Positions 17,282-27,360 of a DNA stretch of 64,000 nt are shown piece by piece. The notes under the pieces were generated by a model that saw nothing but the letters and a program-made list of their open reading frames with translations, was not told the origin of the DNA and made no database searches. The position numbers and the translations under genes were made by a program. The stretch comes from Qipengyuania aestuarii (GTDB lineage: Bacteria > Pseudomonadota > Alphaproteobacteria > Sphingomonadales > Sphingomonadaceae), in NCBI RefSeq assembly GCF_019711535.1, contig NZ_JAIGNP010000001.1, positions 744,001 to 808,000 on the forward strand, written 5' to 3'. How positions within the stretch are numbered: position 1 is the first letter of the stretch; every line of letters starts with the position of its first letter.

Positions 17282-20127
17282 CAGAAGGTCATCCTTACAC
17301 CGGCTTTCATCGTCCAGTTGTTCTCTTCATACTGGAAGATATTACGACGATCGCCGAGGTTGTTGTACGCGAAGTACTTGGCGTTGTTGATGTTCACCCA
17401 CTCGTAGAACAGCTGGATCTTGTCGTTGAAGCGGTACTTCGCGCTCAGGTCGAGCTGGAAGTGATCGTCGACATAGCGATCGAGTTCCGGTTCCGGGCTC
17501 AGCTCATCGAGATACTTGTCGCGGTAGGTACCCGAAAGGCGCACGTCGATCGGCCCCTTGTCATAGCCCAGCGAGAGGTTGCCCGTGTGCCTGCTGGTCG
17601 TCGGCAGAGTGATCGAGCGTGGCCCTTCGGCCGCCTCCAGCGTCACCGTGCCATCGCTGTCGGTGAAGGTGTAGTTCGCCCCGATGACGATCCCGTCCAG
17701 CGCGCCCGTGAAGGCTTTCGATGCCCCGATCTCGACCCCGGCGACATCGGCCTTGTCGCCGTTGAACCAGATGGTCGCTTCGTCGAAGTCGATGCCGCGG
17801 AAGCTGCCGTTATAGGGGCCGTCGTCGGCTTCGAAGACGGTTTCCACGAAGAAGTCCTCGATGTGCTTGTAGAACAGCGAGGCATAGATCGCGCCATTAC
17901 CGTCGAAGTAGTATTCGGCAGCAGCGTCGAGGTTCCAGGCTTCGGCCGGGCGCAATTCGGGATTGCCGAATTCGCCTTCACGTTCGCCGTCATCCGCCTC
18001 TTCCACTGCAAAGCGCGGGGCCTGCTGATAGGGACCGGGGCGCACGATCGAGCGATAGCCTGCCGCGCGCAGCACCAGATTGGGCGAGGCTTCGTAGCGC
18101 AGGTTCAGGCTTGGCAGCCAGTGATCGTAATCCTTCTCAATCGAGACTTGGTCGACAAGAAGCGTATCATCGGCGGCCTCGGTGCCGTCGGGAAGCGTTC
18201 CCCCTTCCTCGACCAGCAGGACATCGTTGCCCCTGAGCACGTTCGAGGTGTTCTCATAGCGCACACCGCCGATCACGGTTAGCGTCGAGCTGTCCCAGCG
18301 GCCGAGCAGGTAACCCGCGAGGATGTCTTCGTCGACCGAGTAATCCGACACTGCGCTGTCGAAGGCGCTGTCGAGTTCCTGGAGCGCGAACAGGTCGCGA
18401 TTGGCGAGGAAGTAGTCGCTCGCCTCGGTGAAGCCCGGCAGCGGGCCGATGTCGCCCAGGCGATAGGTCTGTCCGTCGCCCAGCGCATCGGCCAGATTAT
18501 AGCCCTCCAGCTCGTAGAACTCGACATCGCCGTTGTAGCTCTTTTCGCGCCAACGTCCCTTGGCACCGGCCTGCACAGTGAATTCGCCCATGCCCGATAC
18601 GAAGCGGCGGCCGATGTCGAACTTGGCCGAATACTCTTCGTCCTGGCTGTCCGACAGAGCGACGTATTCGATGTCCTTCAGCTCATAGCTCTTTGGATCG
18701 GCGAAGTCCGCCGGGCCGGCGATCACGGAGTAGCCGGGTATGCGCGTGTCGGACAGGTCGATGCCGATCTGCAGGCCCTCGCCCTCGAACTTGCGGCGGA
18801 ACTCGGCGGGGTCGACGCTGCCGTCCTCGCGCTCGCTCGACTTGGCCCAGCTGGCCGAGTAGTCGGCGAACCAGTCGCCCCAGTCGCTTTCGCCGCCCGC
18901 CACGATGCTGCGGATCTTCTGGCTTTCGAAGCGATCCTTCACATCGCGCTCGACGGTGATCTCCTCGTCATCCTCGAACACCAGCGCATCGCTCGTGCCC
19001 GAGACGCTCGCATCGCCGAGGTCGAAGGTCAGGCGGCGGCGGTATTCCTGGTCGTCGAACTGGCTGTAGATGCCGCGCAGGTAGAGGCTCGTCGAGTCCC
19101 CGGCGCGGAAGTCGAAGCCCAGCGTCGCGCTGATGCGTTCGCGTTCCACGTCATAGTCGCGGAACTGGAACTCCTCGGCATAGACCAAGCCGTCGTCCTC
19201 TTCCCAGTCGTCGGCCTCGATGTTGTCGGTCTCGAAGGTGCGCTTGTAGTAGGACAGGCCGCCGGTCACACCGAAGTTGTCGCTCGCCCGATAGGAGAAG
19301 TCGACGCTGCCCTTGGGGCTCAGCTCGTCGGCCAGCTCGTTATAGCTGCCCTCCAGCTTGACCGTCAGCAGGTCCTTCTTGCGGTCGAAGGCGCTGGTGG
19401 TCTCGATCTCGACCGAGGCGCCGATGGTGTCGGCATCCATATCGGGCGTGAGCGACTTCTTCACCTCGATCGATTCGATGATGTCCGAGGAGATCACGTC
19501 GAGCGCCACGGCACGGATGTCGTTCTCGGGCGACGGCATGCGCACGCCGTTGAGCGAGGTCGCATTGAGGCTCGGGTCGAGCCCGCGGACCGAGACGAAG
19601 CGCCCCTCGCCCTGGTCGTTGAGCACGTTGATGCCCGGCAGCCGGCGCAGGCTTTCGGCCACGTTCTGGTCGGGGAACTGGCCGATCGCATCGCGGCTGA
19701 GCACGTCGGAGACGACGTCGTTCTCGCGCTTGCGCGACAGCGCGCTGGCAAGGTTCGCGGCCTGGCCGATCACCAGGATCTCGGAATTGCTGCCCATGCC
19801 CGACAGGCGCAGGTTCGCGGTCACTGCGCCGGTGGCGGGCACTTCGATCGCCTGGCTGACCGGATCGGCGCCGACATAGCGGACCTGCAGCGTATAGCTG
19901 CCGGCGGGCACGTCGGCGAAGCGGAAGGTGCCGTCCCGGTCGCTCGCGACGGTGCGGCCGAGTTCGACGATGGTGACTTCCGCCGAACGCAGCGCGACGG
20001 TCTGGCTGGCATCGGTAACGGAGCCGACGACTTCGCCCGCCAACGCGGGAGAAGCGAGGGTTGCGGCGGCGGCGAGAGCGGTGAAACTGGCTGCAAGATG
20101 CAGCGATTTGCGTGTGGTGTGAGACAT
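17281..20127 (-). CDS. TonB-dependent receptor with carboxypeptidase-like N-terminal domain, phytase partner
   Basis: An outer-membrane transporter of 948 residues. The signal peptide ends ASPALA. A carboxypeptidase-regulatory-like fold comes next (GEVVGSVTDASQTVALRSAEV, DGTFRFADVPAGSYTLQVRYVG), then the plug (VVSDVLSRDAIGQFPDQNVAESLRRLPGI, FVSVRGLDPSLN) and a long beta-barrel with the usual C-terminal Phe (MTF). The ATG at 20127 follows AGGAGG. It is the first gene of a two-gene operon with the phytase, so it probably imports a phytate-derived phosphate compound; substrate is inferred from the neighbour. A repeat array lies about 210-380 bp upstream. Confidence 0.92.
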   Translation of the reverse strand: MSHTTRKSLHLAASFTALAAAATLASPALAGEVVGSVTDASQTVALRSAEVTIVELGRTVASDRDGTFRFADVPAGSYTLQVRYVGADPVSQAIEVPATGAVTANLRLSGMGSNSEILVIGQAANLASALSRKRENDVVSDVLSRDAIGQFPDQNVAESLRRLPGINVLNDQGEGRFVSVRGLDPSLNATSLNGVRMPSPENDIRAVALDVISSDIIESIEVKKSLTPDMDADTIGASVEIETTSAFDRKKDLLTVKLEGSYNELADELSPKGSVDFSYRASDNFGVTGGLSYYKRTFETDNIEADDWEEDDGLVYAEEFQFRDYDVERERISATLGFDFRAGDSTSLYLRGIYSQFDDQEYRRRLTFDLGDASVSGTSDALVFEDDEEITVERDVKDRFESQKIRSIVAGGESDWGDWFADYSASWAKSSEREDGSVDPAEFRRKFEGEGLQIGIDLSDTRIPGYSVIAGPADFADPKSYELKDIEYVALSDSQDEEYSAKFDIGRRFVSGMGEFTVQAGAKGRWREKSYNGDVEFYELEGYNLADALGDGQTYRLGDIGPLPGFTEASDYFLANRDLFALQELDSAFDSAVSDYSVDEDILAGYLLGRWDSSTLTVIGGVRYENTSNVLRGNDVLLVEEGGTLPDGTEAADDTLLVDQVSIEKDYDHWLPSLNLRYEASPNLVLRAAGYRSIVRPGPYQQAPRFAVEEADDGEREGEFGNPELRPAEAWNLDAAAEYYFDGNGAIYASLFYKHIEDFFVETVFEADDGPYNGSFRGIDFDEATIWFNGDKADVAGVEIGASKAFTGALDGIVIGANYTFTDSDGTVTLEAAEGPRSITLPTTSRHTGNLSLGYDKGPIDVRLSGTYRDKYLDELSPEPELDRYVDDHFQLDLSAKYRFNDKIQLFYEWVNINNAKYFAYNNLGDRRNIFQYEENNWTMKAGVRMTF

Positions 20128-20195
20128 GTGTCCTCCTGTCGAGGGGGCACATAGGTCCGGTATTTGACTCGAACGTGTCCGTTGGATGAAGTCGC

Positions 20196-20211
20196 TGTGA
20201 CAGTGTGACAG
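20196..20211. repeat. Tandem 8-bp repeat TGTGACAG x2
   Basis: Two perfect copies of TGTGACAG in tandem, 69 bp upstream of the TonB-receptor start codon. The core GTGACA is the reverse complement of the TGTCAC core of the array at 20334-20510. This may be an operator of the same binding protein in the opposite orientation, or chance. Confidence 0.55.
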
Positions 20212-20333
20212 CCGCATGACTCGCATCGGCGATTCCGCCACAAGGCGGCCCGCAAGGCGCGCGTTTCCGCCGCTGCCGCGACCCGCAGGATGGAGCACAT
20301 GGAGCACTGTCCAAGAGCAAAAACCCCATTTGT

Positions 20334-20510
20334 GTGACCCTGTGATGCAAAAGCGTCACTCTGGCCGCGCGAGTGGCACCCTTGCCGCGAAAACTGTCAC
20401 CCGGCGCAGGGCAGATGTCACCTTGCGCAGCGAAAGTGTCACCCTGCAAAGCGCGACATGTCACCTTGCGGCGCGCCACATGTCACCCTTTGCGGGGCGG
20501 ATCTGTCACC
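20334..20510. repeat. Helically phased array of degenerate TGTCACC repeats
   Basis: GTCAC-type cores start at 20355 (GCGTCAC), 20375 (variant TGGCACC), 20396, 20417, 20438, 20460, 20482 and 20505. The intervals are 20, 21, 21, 21, 22, 22 and 23 bp. A reverse-orientation core GTGAC at 20334 is 21 bp before the first. Six copies have TGTCACC exactly, with a following block close to YTGCGCRGCGA. A spacing near two helical turns puts the cores on roughly the same DNA face. The units do not keep frame, so this is not a protein repeat. Possible roles: an operator array, a transposon-end binding-site cluster or an iteron-like element. Function is unknown. Confidence 0.8.
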
Positions 20511-20906
20511 CTGGGCGAGGCTGGGAAGATGGACGATGGAAAGAGCCGTGACGCGGCCTAGCGGATCGGCGGCGTGTAGGAAAATGGCGAGTGTTGTGTT
20601 CAGTTCTTAGAGCGTCGAACATACCGAGCGCAAAAGCCGCTTTGGGTGCAGCGAATCAACTCCCGCACATCATTCGTTCTGCGATAGGATTCAGCATGGA
20701 AAGCGGCGAAGGCCGAGATAATGACCGGACAGCGGCGGATCATTCGGTATCTTTTGCCCCCATTCACCAAGGGCTGGATAGGGTGAGAAGGGAGCGGTGA
20801 GTAGCGATCTGCAAAAAGCAATCTGCAAACCTACAGGTTTCTATAGTGCGCCGAGGGAAGTTCGGAAGATGGTGAATATGTCCCTGCAATTCATTAATCT
20901 CTTCGG

Positions 20907-20936
20907 TTGACGCAAATCTTCTTCGCTGCGTAGACA
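20907..20936 (+). promoter_or_regulatory. Possible sigma-70-type promoter for the lipoprotein pair
   Basis: TTGACG (20907-20912) and TAGACA (20931-20936) are 18 bp apart and lie 21 bp before the ATG at 20958. The match to -35/-10 consensus is fair, not strong. Confidence 0.3.
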
Positions 20937-20957
20937 GCAAGAGGGATTTGGGGGCGT

Positions 20958-21233
20958 ATGGGGCGCATTTTCGCTTTGCTTTTGGGCCTGTCCATTTGCG
21001 CGACGGGGTGTGCGACGGCGGACTATTCCGACGTCCCGATTTCGGTGCGAGAGCGATGTTCGTTAAAATCCAAGAGATCAGTCTCGAACGCGCAAGCGGC
21101 CAGCCTTCCTTCTACGACTTCAGCGGGTGCCGTTGGCGCGTCCATCGGGAAGATGGTTGCCGATGGGCTCTTGTCGAAGAAAGCCTTTGCACACTGTATT
21201 GCGAGATCGGGTTACCCATCCAATGAAAACTAA
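20958..21233 (+). CDS. Small putative lipoprotein, hypothetical
   Basis: A 91-residue protein with a basic-hydrophobic N-terminus (MGRIFALLLGLSICATG) ending at Cys18 in ATGC, which fits a lipoprotein signal. The mature part is short: a Ser/Ala-rich linker followed by GAVGASIGKMVADGLLSKKAFAHCIARSGY, a glycine-rich segment that could insert in or lie on a membrane. I recognise no family. Base composition is lower in GC than the flanking core genes. It overlaps the next gene by 11 nt, so the two are probably expressed together. Confidence 0.6.
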   Translation: MGRIFALLLGLSICATGCATADYSDVPISVRERCSLKSKRSVSNAQAASLPSTTSAGAVGASIGKMVADGLLSKKAFAHCIARSGYPSNEN

Positions 21234-22086
21234 GCTCTTCTTCACTTGTCTGGTTTTCATGGCTTCGGCGGCGTGTGCGGTGCCCGGGGAAAATACGGAG
21301 CGCGACGGCATCGTAAATTCGGATAGTTCGATCACTTCCCGCTATCTGAAGGAGATAGACTATTTTTTGGTCTCTGATGACTCGGACCGATACTTCTTTT
21401 CTGCTTGGCGACTTGATCTCCCTAGCCGGGAGTCGACCTTCATCGAAGGAATCGTTCGACCTCCGACAAAGAAAATGAAAGAGGCAGCTTCATTTCGTGA
21501 GAGGGAGTTGAACGCTGGGGAAAGTCGTCATGTCCTTTCGCCCGGCAAGGCTGTCGTCGAGATGCTTTCCGTATATCGATCCGATCTGAACGCGGCAGAC
21601 GAAACGTGGCGAGTGGCTTACGGAGCGCCAATATTCCTGTTTTCAAATCGTTTAGATCTCGATCGCACTCTGGACGCGTTGGCAACCGATGAAACTGTTA
21701 CAACTTTGACGCTCGATCCAAATGAGAGAGACTGCATTTTCGTCAGCGGCTCTAGCCCGCGATCCGGGCACGAATTAAGGGCTCTTTTCACTGTAATGGC
21801 CGATGATCAAATCGGCTTTGCTGACCCGGACTTTGCGCGTTGTATGGGGGCGTTCATGCTGCTGTACCAAGGCGCGATTCAGGAATTTTCCGAGCAAGCC
21901 CTTGATGCGGCGGTTGATTGGCACACAGGTACACCTTCGGGTTCTTGCATTGTGGGCGTTGTGCGCTCGCGATCACAATTTCTGGCTCAAGGTGAGCCTT
22001 CAGCGGAGGCTCCCTTTTTCGGAATAGCTGGAAATATTTCCGCGTGTGAGCCGCGCGGCAAGGTTACGATCGATAATCAAGATTAA
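21223..22086 (+). CDS. Secreted or lipid-anchored hypothetical protein
   Basis: A 287-residue protein. ATG 21223 was chosen because a signal sequence follows (MKTKLFFTCLVFMASAACA); the open frame upstream lies inside the previous gene. The mature protein contains mixed strands and helices and four or so Cys, including NERDCIFVSG, FARCMGAF, GSCIVGVV and SACEPRG, which suggests a disulfide-stabilised periplasmic domain. I recognise no family. Composition is AT-richer than neighbours, and with the preceding gene and the repeat region it forms an accessory patch. Confidence 0.6.
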   Translation: MKTKLFFTCLVFMASAACAVPGENTERDGIVNSDSSITSRYLKEIDYFLVSDDSDRYFFSAWRLDLPSRESTFIEGIVRPPTKKMKEAASFRERELNAGESRHVLSPGKAVVEMLSVYRSDLNAADETWRVAYGAPIFLFSNRLDLDRTLDALATDETVTTLTLDPNERDCIFVSGSSPRSGHELRALFTVMADDQIGFADPDFARCMGAFMLLYQGAIQEFSEQALDAAVDWHTGTPSGSCIVGVVRSRSQFLAQGEPSAEAPFFGIAGNISACEPRGKVTIDNQD

Positions 22087-22310
22087 CGTCTTCTGTTTTT
22101 TCAACCTGTTATTCGGCTGATACGTTAAAATAGGGGGTCGCTTGTGCACACTGTTGGTGGTCTACTATCCGCCCCCGCACGAGGATCATGCAGTGCCAGA
22201 ATGCGCGGTTTCACCGCTCCATAGAAAGGCAAGGCTTGCGACGGTTAGACACGCCCTTGGGATAGGTATGGTCAGCCAACCTGCTTAGGCTTTTCCAAAA
22301 ATCACCCCAA

Positions 22311-22526
22311 TCACGGCCCTATGCGGCGCGGGCGGCTGCCGCAGCGATAGCATTTCAGCTTGGTTGCAAGCCGCTCCAGACTGATGCGGTCTTCGCCTTT
22401 CTCCTGCAGAGTCAGCAGCATCTGGTGCGGATCCACCAGGACCACCCGCCCGCAGGCGCAATCTATCCTGATCTTGTAACCATGCCGCGCAAAGTCGCGC
22501 AAAGTTTCGAGGCGTTTGGAACTCAT
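22311..22526 (-). CDS. Small zinc-ribbon-like hypothetical protein, possible SOS gene
   Basis: A 71-residue basic protein. Two cysteine pairs, IDCACGRV and LKCYRCGSRP, are 37 residues apart and look like a zinc-ribbon or split zinc knuckle. ATG 22526 (MSSKRLETL) was chosen over an in-frame start at 22583. The longer version would run through a perfect GTTC-N7-GTTC box ending 5 bp upstream of this ATG. Similar short proteins with paired cysteines are common hypothetical genes in sphingomonads. A DNA-repair or nucleic-acid-binding role is only an inference from the box. Confidence 0.65.
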   Translation of the reverse strand: MSSKRLETLRDFARHGYKIRIDCACGRVVLVDPHQMLLTLQEKGEDRISLERLATKLKCYRCGSRPRRIGP

Positions 22527-22531
22527 GACGA

Positions 22532-22546
22532 GAACATTACAGGAAC
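22532..22546 (-). promoter_or_regulatory. LexA-type box (GTTC-N7-GTTC)
   Basis: On the minus strand GTTC, seven bases, GTTC: GTTCCTGTAATGTTC. This is the direct-repeat SOS box of alphaproteobacteria with no mismatch, 5 bp upstream of the zinc-ribbon gene ATG. LexA bound here would cover the likely transcription start. Confidence 0.6.
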
Positions 22547-22797
22547 AAATGATTCGCGAAAGGTGTCTGACGGCTAACTCCACTGCAACGCGTTACTTTC
22601 CTGCGCAGAGCCCATCCCGGCCGGCGAAAATAACGCAAGCCAAAGCGCGCGTATTCGTGTAGGGGCCACGGCAAGCGTGGTCGCGTGGGAGCCGTTTTGC
22701 CGGTCCGCGATCCCCTCGCCGCCGGAATGAGCGGCTTCAACCCTACCCCGTTTTCGCTCTGCGGCACTTTCGCCGCGGCGCCAGCCCTGTGAGCCTT

Positions 22798-24651
<1,854 letters not shown>

Positions 24652-24759
24652 GGCTTTCGTCCGCGGGCGGTCAAAGCGATGCGGAGGCGCAGGTAGCTGC
24701 TCCTCCGCAGAAACGCGCCATGCCCCGGAACGCGTCTGCCCCTCGACCATTGCGTTGTC

Positions 24760-25497
24760 ATGGACATCGCACAAGAGCAGCAGCGCTTTCGCCGCCAGAA
24801 ACCCTCCCGCCTCGGCCGGGGGATCGAACGCCTTACCCATCCTTTCGGCAAGGCCATCGCCAGCGTCGTGCCCAACGCGGTTGTGGAAGCGGTGCTGAAG
24901 GGCCTCGATACGGCGGTCGGCATGCCGCAGCTGGTGCGTTTCGACCATGACGTGAACGATCTGGAAGCGGCCAATCGCGCCGCCAAGAAGGTCACCCGCG
25001 CAGCCCGCTCGATCAGCGCCAGCACCGGCGCGGCAGCCGGGCTCGGCGGCGCCATCTCCATGGGCCTCGACATTCCCGCCACCATCGCCATCGCGCTGCG
25101 CACCATCCGCGACACCGGCCGCGCCTATGGCTTCGATGGCGAAGGTCCGGCAGAAAAGCTCTTCCGCCTGCAGATCCTCGAACTCTCCGCGCTGGACGAT
25201 CCCGAACAGCGCGAAGCCCGCATCGCCGCATTGGAAAGCGCGATCGGCGACAATGGCCAGCTGATCCATGCCGATCACGAACACATCACCCCGGTCGTCG
25301 ACCAGGCGGTCGAACGCGTCAGCCGCGCGATCGCCTTCACCAGCTTCCGCAGCCGCGCGGGCATGATCGTGCCGGTGGTCGGCTCGGTCGTCGGCGGGCT
25401 GGTCAATTCCTCGTTCCAGGACGATGTCGGCAAGGCCGCCCGCTTCGCCTTCCAGGCCCGCCGCCTGAAGCAGGACGGCAGCCTCGCCGCCGCCTGA
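24760..25497 (+). CDS. EcsC family protein
   Basis: A 245-residue protein with the EcsC pattern: a glycine/alanine-rich amphipathic region (STGAAAGLGGAISMGLDIPATIAIALRTI read in two parts) and a C-terminal AGMIVPVVGSVVGGLVNSSFQDDVGKAARFAFQARRL. EcsC-type proteins are membrane-associated and poorly understood; in Bacillus the gene accompanies an ABC transporter, but no transporter is adjacent here. The gap from the helicase is 108 bp. The high Ala/Gly content and lack of long hydrophobic helices suggest peripheral membrane attachment. Confidence 0.85.
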   Translation: MDIAQEQQRFRRQKPSRLGRGIERLTHPFGKAIASVVPNAVVEAVLKGLDTAVGMPQLVRFDHDVNDLEAANRAAKKVTRAARSISASTGAAAGLGGAISMGLDIPATIAIALRTIRDTGRAYGFDGEGPAEKLFRLQILELSALDDPEQREARIAALESAIGDNGQLIHADHEHITPVVDQAVERVSRAIAFTSFRSRAGMIVPVVGSVVGGLVNSSFQDDVGKAARFAFQARRLKQDGSLAAA

Positions 25498-25574
25498 CGA
25501 CCTGTCCACGGTGCGGGGTTTTCAACGATAATCCAACCAGCTAGGCCAAGCCCCTACCCTAGCTGGAGATTTCG

Positions 25575-27248
25575 ATGATCCTTCGCAGCCTCGCCGCAAG
25601 CACGGCCCTGATCCTTGCCCTTCCCGCCGCCGCGCAGCCGGAAGAGATGGCAGGCACCGAGATCGAAGCAGACCGCCTCGTGCAGACCGTGCGCACGCTG
25701 GCTTCCGACCAATTCGAAGGCCGTGCGCCCGGCACTGCGGGCGAAGACCGCACGATCGGCTATCTCATCGGCAGGTTGCAGGCGCTCGGCCTCGAACCGG
25801 GCGGCGAAAACGGCACGTGGACGCAGAAGGTCCCGCTGCTGCACACCCGCCTCGGCACGCCTGAACGCCTCGCCTTCCAGCATGATGGCAACACGAGCGA
25901 GCTGAGCTTCCCGACGGACATCTACCTCTCCACCCTCCAGCCGAATGCCGCGGCCAAGATCGACGGCGCGCCGCTGGTCTTCGTTGGCTACGGCGTCCAC
26001 GCGCCCGAGCGCGGGTGGGACGATTTCAAGGGCGTGGACCTCAAGGGCAAGGTCGCCGTCTTCCTCGTCAACGATCCCGATTTCCACGCCGGGGCGGATG
26101 AAGATGTCGCCGGAACCTTCGGCGGGCGCACCATGACCTATTACGGGCGCTGGACCTACAAGTTCGAGGAAGCCGCGCGGCAAGGCGCGGTGGGCGCGCT
26201 GATCGTTCACGAAACCGCCGGTGCGGGCTATGGCTGGAACGTCATTGAAAGCCCGGGCGGCGAGAATTACGACGTGGTCCGCAAGCCCGAAGACCTGACC
26301 AGCCTCGCGCTTCAGGGCTGGATTTCGGGCGAGACCGCCAAGAGCCTCTTCGCCGATGCGGGGCTGGACTTGGCCCAGCTGAGCGTGGCCGCGCGCAAGG
26401 ACGATTTCCGCCCCGTCGATCTCGGCACCAGCTTTTCCGCATCTTTCCCGGTCACCAGCGAAGTGGTGCAGAGCCAGAACGTGCTGGCGAAGATTTCCGG
26501 CACCAAGCGGCCCGAGGAGAGCATCGTCTACGGCGCGCACTGGGATGCCTATGGCGAAGGCCAGCCCGACGAGCTGGGCCGCATCTACCGCGCCGGGGCG
26601 AATGACGATGCGCTGGGCGTTGCCGGGCTGATGGAGATCGCCCGCGCGTTCAAGGCCGCTCCCGCGCCGGATCGCAGCGTGGTCTTCGCCTTCTGGACGG
26701 CAGAGGAACGCGGTTTGCTGGGATCGGAATTCTACGCCGCCAATCCGCTCTACCCGATCGAGAAGACGGTCGCGAATTTCGACCTCGACATCCTGCAGAC
26801 GGCGGGCCTTGCGAAGGACGTGATCCTCGTCGGCAAGGGGCAGAGCACGCTGGAAGACGACCTGGCCCGCTTCGCCGCCGCGCAGGGCCGCACGGTGAGC
26901 GAGGAAAGCCTGCCCGAACGCGGTCTGTTCTTCCGCGCCGACCATTTCAGCATGGCCAAGCGCGGCGTGCCGGTGATGCTGATGATGGGCATCGCGGGCG
27001 CATCCGACCTGATCGAGGGCGGCAAGGAAGCGGGACAGGCCTGGGTCGATGACTATACCGGGCGCTGCTACCACGCGGCCTGCGACGCCTGGAGCCCCGA
27101 ATGGAACCTGGCGGGCGCGGTGCAGGACATCGCCCTGTTCCGCGACATGGGCGCCGAATTGGCGAACAGCAGGCGCTGGCCCGAATGGAAGGCTGGTTCG
27201 GAGTTCAAGGCCGTGCGCGAGGAAAGCGCGGCGGTGCGCGGGGAATAA
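25575..27248 (+). CDS. Exported M28-family metallopeptidase
   Basis: A 557-residue zinc aminopeptidase-like protein. Its signal peptide is MILRSLAASTALILALPAAAQ. A PA-domain insert (GVDLKGKVAVFLVNDPDF to GAVGALIVHE) precedes the catalytic domain. The di-zinc site is seen in VYGAHWDAYG, AGANDDALGVAGLMEIAR (the bridging Asp), FWTAEERGLLGSEFY (catalytic Glu and ligand Glu), NFDLDILQT and a late CYHAACD. GGAGA lies before ATG 25575. It probably trims peptides in the periplasm or outside; substrate preference cannot be read. It stands alone. Confidence 0.94.
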   Translation: MILRSLAASTALILALPAAAQPEEMAGTEIEADRLVQTVRTLASDQFEGRAPGTAGEDRTIGYLIGRLQALGLEPGGENGTWTQKVPLLHTRLGTPERLAFQHDGNTSELSFPTDIYLSTLQPNAAAKIDGAPLVFVGYGVHAPERGWDDFKGVDLKGKVAVFLVNDPDFHAGADEDVAGTFGGRTMTYYGRWTYKFEEAARQGAVGALIVHETAGAGYGWNVIESPGGENYDVVRKPEDLTSLALQGWISGETAKSLFADAGLDLAQLSVAARKDDFRPVDLGTSFSASFPVTSEVVQSQNVLAKISGTKRPEESIVYGAHWDAYGEGQPDELGRIYRAGANDDALGVAGLMEIARAFKAAPAPDRSVVFAFWTAEERGLLGSEFYAANPLYPIEKTVANFDLDILQTAGLAKDVILVGKGQSTLEDDLARFAAAQGRTVSEESLPERGLFFRADHFSMAKRGVPVMLMMGIAGASDLIEGGKEAGQAWVDDYTGRCYHAACDAWSPEWNLAGAVQDIALFRDMGAELANSRRWPEWKAGSEFKAVREESAAVRGE

Positions 27249-27325
27249 TTGCCGGGGTAAGCACCCTGCTTTCCAGGCTTCAGCGTCGCTGAGCCAGCAT
27301 CGATTGTCGTTGGGAACGGCCGATG

Positions 27326-27356
27326 AAAATTGCTGGCGGACCAGCGGCCCGCCAGC
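27326..27356 (-). terminator. Probable terminator of the SDR gene
   Basis: Perfect 8-bp stem GCTGGCGG (27332-27339) / CCGCCAGC (27349-27356). On the minus strand it is followed by AATTTTC. It lies just after the SDR stop codon. Confidence 0.6.
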
Positions 27357-27360
27357 GAAA

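Larger units (their letters stand above)
20128..20957. other. 830-bp non-coding accessory region
   Basis: No open frame here looks like a gene. From left to right it holds a tandem GTGACA pair (20196-20211), a stretch with no recognisable signal, a phased TGTCACC array (20334-20510), about 400 bp of lower-GC sequence with no match I recognise, a short palindrome AAACCT-AC-AGGTTT (20827-20840) and a possible promoter (20907-20936) for the lipoprotein gene that follows. Short open frames inside the array arise from its near-21-bp period and break where units are 22-23 bp. Confidence 0.7.

Noticed and set aside
20334..20510. Repeat array considered as a CRISPR
   Set aside because: Units are only 20-23 bp in total with short degenerate cores; there is no repeat-plus-spacer pattern of about 60 bp and no cas gene.
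20216..20560. Open frames in the array with 7-residue protein repeats
   Set aside because: The near-21-bp period gives apparent heptad repeats, but units of 22 and 23 bp break the frame, and no start with ribosome-binding site or family resemblance is seen.
20591..20800. 69-residue plus-strand open frame in the accessory gap
   Set aside because: No ribosome-binding site, no domain and no secondary pattern; probably random.
24727..24751. GGAAC-N16-CATT before the EcsC gene as an EcfG promoter
   Set aside because: The -10 element would end 8 bp before the ATG, placing the transcription start at or inside the start codon, and it carries a mismatch; CGTT occurs only at a 21-bp spacing.
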